A DNA stretch of 10,053 nucleotides, taken from NCBI GenBank assembly GCA_036651815.1, contig JAVVXB010000042.1, positions 1 to 10,053 on the forward strand. The letters run 5' to 3'. Of the stretch, positions 7,683 through 10,053 are shown piece after piece. The DNA comes from JAVVXB01 sp036651815. GTDB taxonomy: Bacteria; Bacillota; Clostridia; Christensenellales; CAG-138. The position numbers and the translations under genes were made by a program. Under the pieces are notes generated by a model. It saw only the letters and a list, made by a program, of their open reading frames with translations, did no database searches and was not told where the DNA came from. Each line of letters starts with the position of its first letter. The stretch's first letter is position 1.

Positions 7683-8935
7683 TTACCATACTTAAAGGCA
7701 ATCTAATCGAAGCAAAGTCGTTGGATGAGCTGATCATCACGCAAGGCGGTTACCTCGTGTTGGAGGAAGGTAACATTGTCGGCGTCTTTCAGCAACTGCC
7801 CGGTTGCTATGCGGGCGTCCCCATCACCGATTATGGTGACAAGCTGATCTTGCAGGCTTTCTGCGATATGCATTTGCATGCGCCTCAATACCCCATGCTG
7901 GGGCTCGGCATGGATTTACCGCTTCTGGATTGGCTCAACACCTACACTTTTCCTGTGGAGGCACAGTTTTCGGATACGCAGAAAGCTAGAAAAATTTATT
8001 CGCAACTTGCCGCCAATCTGGTTAAGAACGGCACCACGCGCGTAAGCATTTTTTCCTCCATTCACCGTCCATCAACACTTATATTAATGGAAGAGCTGGA
8101 AAATGCTGGAATCACGGGCTACGTCGGGAAAGTGAATATGGATCGAAACGGCGGTAATAACTATCAGGAAACCACCGAAGAATCCAAAGCCGAAACTCTA
8201 CGCTGGCTAGATGCATGCGCACAGTTCTCTGGAATTAAGCCAATTCTTACGCCGCGCTTTACGCCTACCTGTACAAACGAGCTGATGGCTTGGCTTGGAG
8301 AGGTTGCACATGAACGCGGAATTTTTGTGCAGTCTCATCTTTCCGAAAACAATGCAGAGATTGAATGGGTACGTCAGCTGCATCCCCAATGCACCCAATA
8401 CTGGGAAACATATGATCAATATGGCCTGTTGACCGACCATACGATCATGGCGCACTGTGTCTATTCCGATGCGCGCGAACAAGAAGCCATGCGGGTTCGC
8501 AATGTGCTCATCGCGCATTGTCCCGATTCCAATATCAATATTTGCAGCGGCTTCGTGCCTGTACGCGAGATGCTGGATCGTGGATTATGGGTCGGGTTGG
8601 GTTCCGATATTGCCGGCGGTGCTCAACTGCCCATGATGCAGGTGATGACCGCCTGTATCCGCATGTCCAAAGCACAACGCATCACCAGCGAATGGCAAAC
8701 ACCGTTTTTGACGGTTTCCGAAGCTTACTACCTTGCCACCACATCCGGCGCACGATACTTTGGCGCAGGCGCTGGGTTCGCCGCTGGTGACAAGCTTCAT
8801 GCCGTTGTTCTAGACGATTCCGATTTCCCGGATATGCTAACACTGAATGTCAAGGAACGGTTTGAGCGCGCAGTCTATCTGGCAGACGATCGCAATATCG
8901 TTGCCGTTTATGGAAATGGCAAAAAAATTAAATAA
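7679..8935 (+). CDS. guaD: Guanine deaminase
   Basis: This 418-residue zinc amidohydrolase deaminates guanine to xanthine, supplying the hydroxylase of the divergent operon. Family signatures are DMHLHAPQY (63-71, zinc ligands His65 and His67), the LPLLDWLNTYTFP segment (80-92) typical of guanine deaminase, and TPRFTPTC (191-198), whose Arg193 is the expected guanine contact. Then come QSHLSEN (218-224, His220 and Glu223), AHC (258-260, His259) and GSDIAGG (308-314, Asp310). The length is within the usual 430-450 range, slightly short. SsnA, a related amidohydrolase of the E. coli cluster, is less likely because of the HAPQY and LPLLDWLN motifs. An AGAAGGG site (7664-7670) inside mocA lies 8 nt from the ATG, which overlaps the mocA stop. 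No clear terminator follows. Confidence 0.93.
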   Translation: MITILKGNLIEAKSLDELIITQGGYLVLEEGNIVGVFQQLPGCYAGVPITDYGDKLILQAFCDMHLHAPQYPMLGLGMDLPLLDWLNTYTFPVEAQFSDTQKARKIYSQLAANLVKNGTTRVSIFSSIHRPSTLILMEELENAGITGYVGKVNMDRNGGNNYQETTEESKAETLRWLDACAQFSGIKPILTPRFTPTCTNELMAWLGEVAHERGIFVQSHLSENNAEIEWVRQLHPQCTQYWETYDQYGLLTDHTIMAHCVYSDAREQEAMRVRNVLIAHCPDSNINICSGFVPVREMLDRGLWVGLGSDIAGGAQLPMMQVMTACIRMSKAQRITSEWQTPFLTVSEAYYLATTSGARYFGAGAGFAAGDKLHAVVLDDSDFPDMLTLNVKERFERAVYLADDRNIVAVYGNGKKIK

Positions 8936-8993
8936 CCATGCTGCAGTTTTTTTATGGTCCTGACCCGCTTCTTTTCGAATAGTGAACAAGCAC

Positions 8994-9028
8994 AAATCAC
9001 ATCCTATATTTGTTGAAGGATGTGATTT
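8994..9028. repeat. Perfect 11-bp inverted repeat covering a ribosome binding site
   Basis: AAATCACATCC (8994-9004) and GGATGTGATTT (9018-9028) are exact reverse complements around a 13-nt loop. The right arm contains the GGA of the AAGGA sequence (9016-9020) in front of the ATG at 9033. It could be an RNA hairpin that masks this site, a protein-binding operator, or a weak terminator for the guaD operon. The right arm is followed by only one further T, so termination is the least convincing choice. It occupies part of the 97-bp gap after guaD, where I see no strong sigma-A promoter. Confidence 0.6.
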
Positions 9029-9032
9029 TAGT

Positions 9033-9614
9033 ATGCGCCTTTCCACGGTACTGTTGTTCTGTCTGTTTATTCTTTGCTGTACCGGTGCGGCAAATTCTGC
9101 GTGCCGTCGTCTACAGGTTTTTCCAGGTGCTGTCGCCGCACTTAGTTTGCTGGCAGCTGCAATATCCGCATTTTCTTGGGAAATCGTGCCGCAATGCAGC
9201 ATCTTCCCCGCTTCTTTATTGTTAATTGCCCTGTGTGTATGCTATTTACCCATAAATAATGCAGATCTCGTTCATTCACTCCTGCTGGCATTTGTCGTCG
9301 GAATATTTTCTTGGCTCATACAGTCTTTTGTGCCCGCCGTCTATGAACCCGGCGTTCTGCTTGCCCTTCCTTCTGCTGTAGCGGCCCGCTGGCTGCTTGG
9401 AAAAAAGTCGGCGGGTTTACTCTGCACCTTGCTTTCCCCGTTGTTCTACGCAAGCATGGTGCTTCTGGAGGATTGGTATCTGTTTGACGTTGTACAGATT
9501 ACGTTTGGCAGTCCCTTGCAGTTTGATGCCCAGGTTTGCGGTGCACTCCTGTATGCCATTTTTCTGCATATTCCAAGGCTCCATCAAATAAATCGTTTGG
9601 CAACACAAAAATAG
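9033..9614 (+). CDS. Unrecognised multi-pass membrane protein
   Basis: I do not recognise this 193-residue protein. It is very hydrophobic, with about five or six likely membrane segments near residues 4-21, 29-48, 57-73, 80-101, 106-120 and 127-145 and another hydrophobic stretch at about 166-180. The C-terminus is basic (HIPRLHQINRLATQK). Cysteines at 10, 15, 16 and 24 are clustered near the N-terminus. No catalytic motif is visible. An in-frame ATG at 8982 would add 17 polar residues, but it has no ribosome binding site and would place the inverted repeat inside the gene. The ATG at 9033 has AAGGA 12 nt upstream, a rather long spacing. It is a separate unit from guaD by content, and the tRNA promoter begins 3 bp after its stop. 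It may be a housekeeping or sporulation-related membrane protein, but nothing in the sequence decides this. Confidence 0.7.
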   Translation: MRLSTVLLFCLFILCCTGAANSACRRLQVFPGAVAALSLLAAAISAFSWEIVPQCSIFPASLLLIALCVCYLPINNADLVHSLLLAFVVGIFSWLIQSFVPAVYEPGVLLALPSAVAARWLLGKKSAGLLCTLLSPLFYASMVLLEDWYLFDVVQITFGSPLQFDAQVCGALLYAIFLHIPRLHQINRLATQK

Positions 9615-9616
9615 TC

Positions 9617-9644
9617 TTGATTTTTCGTGTTCCATGTGTATAAT
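9617..9644 (+). promoter_or_regulatory. Sigma-A-type promoter of the tRNA/6S RNA unit
   Basis: TTGATT (9617-9622), a 16-bp spacer and a consensus TATAAT (9639-9644) lie 13 bp before the first base of tRNA-Val. A perfect -10 so close to a tRNA gene is typical of strong stable-RNA promoters. It is the only good promoter I see for the whole 9658-10050 unit. Confidence 0.85.
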
Positions 9645-9657
9645 AGTATATGCGAAT

Positions 9658-9734
9658 GGGGTTATAGCTCAGCTGGTTAGAGCGCTACGTTGACATCGTA
9701 GAGGTCGTTGGTTCGATTCCAACTAATCCCACCA
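9658..9734 (+). tRNA. tRNA-Val (anticodon GAC)
   Basis: All four arms fold by eye. The acceptor stem is GGGGTTA/TAATCCC, with one G-T pair. The anticodon stem is CTACG/CGTAG around the loop TTGACAT, which puts GAC at positions 34-36 to read GTC and GTT valine codons. The T arm is GTTGG-TTCGATT-CCAAC. The gene is 77 nt with discriminator A and an encoded CCA. It is the first gene of a short stable-RNA unit. Confidence 0.97.
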
Positions 9735-9746
9735 CTTGGAACATGG

Positions 9747-9924
9747 ATCCTGCGGTGTGCGTTACGTTTTTCGGTTATAAACCTACACTTTAACTACGGG
9801 AGCATGCGTTGAACAGACTAGGGCAAGCCCGCTACGCGTGGGAAGCCCAATGCCATCACCGTGCACCCACCCTGCCAGTAGGCAGGTGTTATAACAAAGG
9901 CGAACGGCATCTCGGGATTTTTTT
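9747..9924 (+). ncRNA. ssrS: 6S RNA (SsrS)
   Basis: This roughly 178-nt RNA would bind the sigma-A RNA polymerase holoenzyme and mimic an open promoter. The fold was worked out by hand. A long terminal stem joins ATCCTGCGGTGTGCGTT (9747-9763) to AACGGCATCTCGGGAT near 9903-9918. An inner stem is GTTATAA/TTATAAC. A large central bubble has CTTTAACTAC on its 5' side and a small CCTGCC/GGCAGG hairpin on its 3' side, as in Firmicutes 6S RNAs. The upper arm is closed by GGG/CCC and topped by a TAGGGC-AA-GCCCGCTA-type hairpin. The size fits the family (180-200 nt). A T7 run (9918-9924) follows the terminal stem. The 5' end is only about 12 nt after tRNA-Val, leaving no room for a separate promoter outside the tRNA. 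The ends are estimates. Confidence 0.83.
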
Positions 9925-9946
9925 GCAAATAAATGCGTTCCAATTT

Positions 9947-10020
9947 TGCGGAATTGTGTAATGGTAGCACCTACGACTCTGACTCGTATTGTCTAGGTTC
10001 GAATCCTAGTTCCGCAGCCA
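9947..10020 (+). tRNA. tRNA-Gln (anticodon CTG)
   Basis: The 74-nt gene folds as a tRNA. The acceptor stem is TGCGGAA/TTCCGCA, a 4-bp D stem is GTGT/GCAC, and the anticodon stem TACGA/TCGTA surrounds the loop CTCTGAC, which puts CTG at 34-36. The T arm is CTAGG-TTCGAAT-CCTAG. The weak T1-A72 pair and discriminator G73 are glutamine-tRNA identity features and agree with the anticodon. CCA is encoded. Only 22 nt separate it from the 6S T-run, with no clear promoter of its own, so it probably relies on read-through from upstream. Confidence 0.97.
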
Positions 10021-10022
10021 TG

Positions 10023-10050
10023 AAAAGTCCCTGAATTAGGGGCTTTTTTT
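10023..10050 (+). terminator. Intrinsic terminator of the tRNA/6S unit
   Basis: AAAAGTCCCT (10023-10032) pairs with AGGGGCTTTT (10038-10047) through one T-G wobble, with a GAATT loop, and the T-run reaches seven bases at 10044-10050. It begins three bases after the CCA of tRNA-Gln and closes the stable-RNA transcription unit. Confidence 0.9.
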
Positions 10051-10053
10051 ATT

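Noticed and set aside
8929..8964. A-run/T-run pair after guaD (around GCAAAAAAATT and GCAGTTTTTTTA) as a terminator.
   Set aside because: The possible stem is only A-T pairs with a long loop. There is no stable GC hairpin before the T-run.
8977..9006. Forespore sigma-G-like promoter, GAATA (8977-8981) with an 18-bp spacer and CATCCTA (9000-9006), before the membrane protein.
   Set aside because: The -10 differs from the consensus at a conserved position, such short matches are frequent, and nothing else in the window shows sporulation.
8982..9032. Upstream in-frame ATG for the membrane protein.
   Set aside because: It has no ribosome binding site, would add a short polar leader, and would put a perfect inverted repeat inside coding sequence. 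The ATG at 9033 begins directly with a membrane segment.
9918..9924. T-run after the 6S terminal stem as a complete transcription stop for the tRNA-Val/6S unit.
   Set aside because: The stem is a long-range, mismatched 6S closing stem rather than a compact hairpin, and tRNA-Gln 22 nt downstream has no visible promoter, so at least partial read-through is more likely.

Overview
The window looks like a chromosomal piece of an anaerobic Firmicutes/Clostridia-type bacterium. The supporting signs are strong AGGAGG-type ribosome binding sites, TTGACA/TATAAT-type promoters, tRNA genes with encoded CCA, a Firmicutes-style 6S RNA fold, and a molybdenum hydroxylase of the three-subunit bacterial (E. 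coli XdhABC) type. No species can be named from the sequence alone.

Bases 1-5569 hold a minus-strand operon read right to left: adenine deaminase (ade), then the molybdopterin, FAD and [2Fe-2S] subunits of a xanthine dehydrogenase-type hydroxylase (xdhA, xdhB, xdhC). Gaps are 12 and 18 nt, and xdhB and xdhC overlap by one base. The operon ends at a strong stem-loop (91-122) that probably also terminates a plus-strand gene entering from the left.

Bases 5570-5733 are a divergent regulatory region with one good sigma-A promoter facing each way and two small AT-rich dyads. No purine riboswitch is visible in it.

Bases 5734-8935 hold the divergent plus-strand operon: a dihydropyrimidinase/hydantoinase of the E. 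coli HyuA (YgeZ) type, a molybdenum cofactor cytidylyltransferase (mocA) and guanine deaminase (guaD). The three genes are joined by two 4-nt ATGA overlaps. Together the two operons form a purine-base catabolic module. Ade would convert adenine to hypoxanthine and GuaD guanine to xanthine. The Xdh complex would interconvert hypoxanthine, xanthine and urate, MocA would mature its cofactor, and the hydantoinase would act on a cyclic amide from ring breakdown. No transporter, dedicated regulator or later ring-cleavage genes lie in the window.

Bases 8936-9614 hold a perfect 11-bp inverted repeat and an unrecognised multi-pass membrane protein. Bases 9617-10050 are a compact stable-RNA transcription unit: sigma-A promoter, tRNA-Val(GAC), 6S RNA, tRNA-Gln(CTG) and a strong intrinsic terminator. 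I found no mobile element, CRISPR array or clearly new system. The most notable points are the 6S RNA wedged between two tRNAs, the non-canonical purine-pocket residues of XdhA, the very short leader predicted for ade, and the inverted repeat covering the ribosome binding site of the membrane protein.
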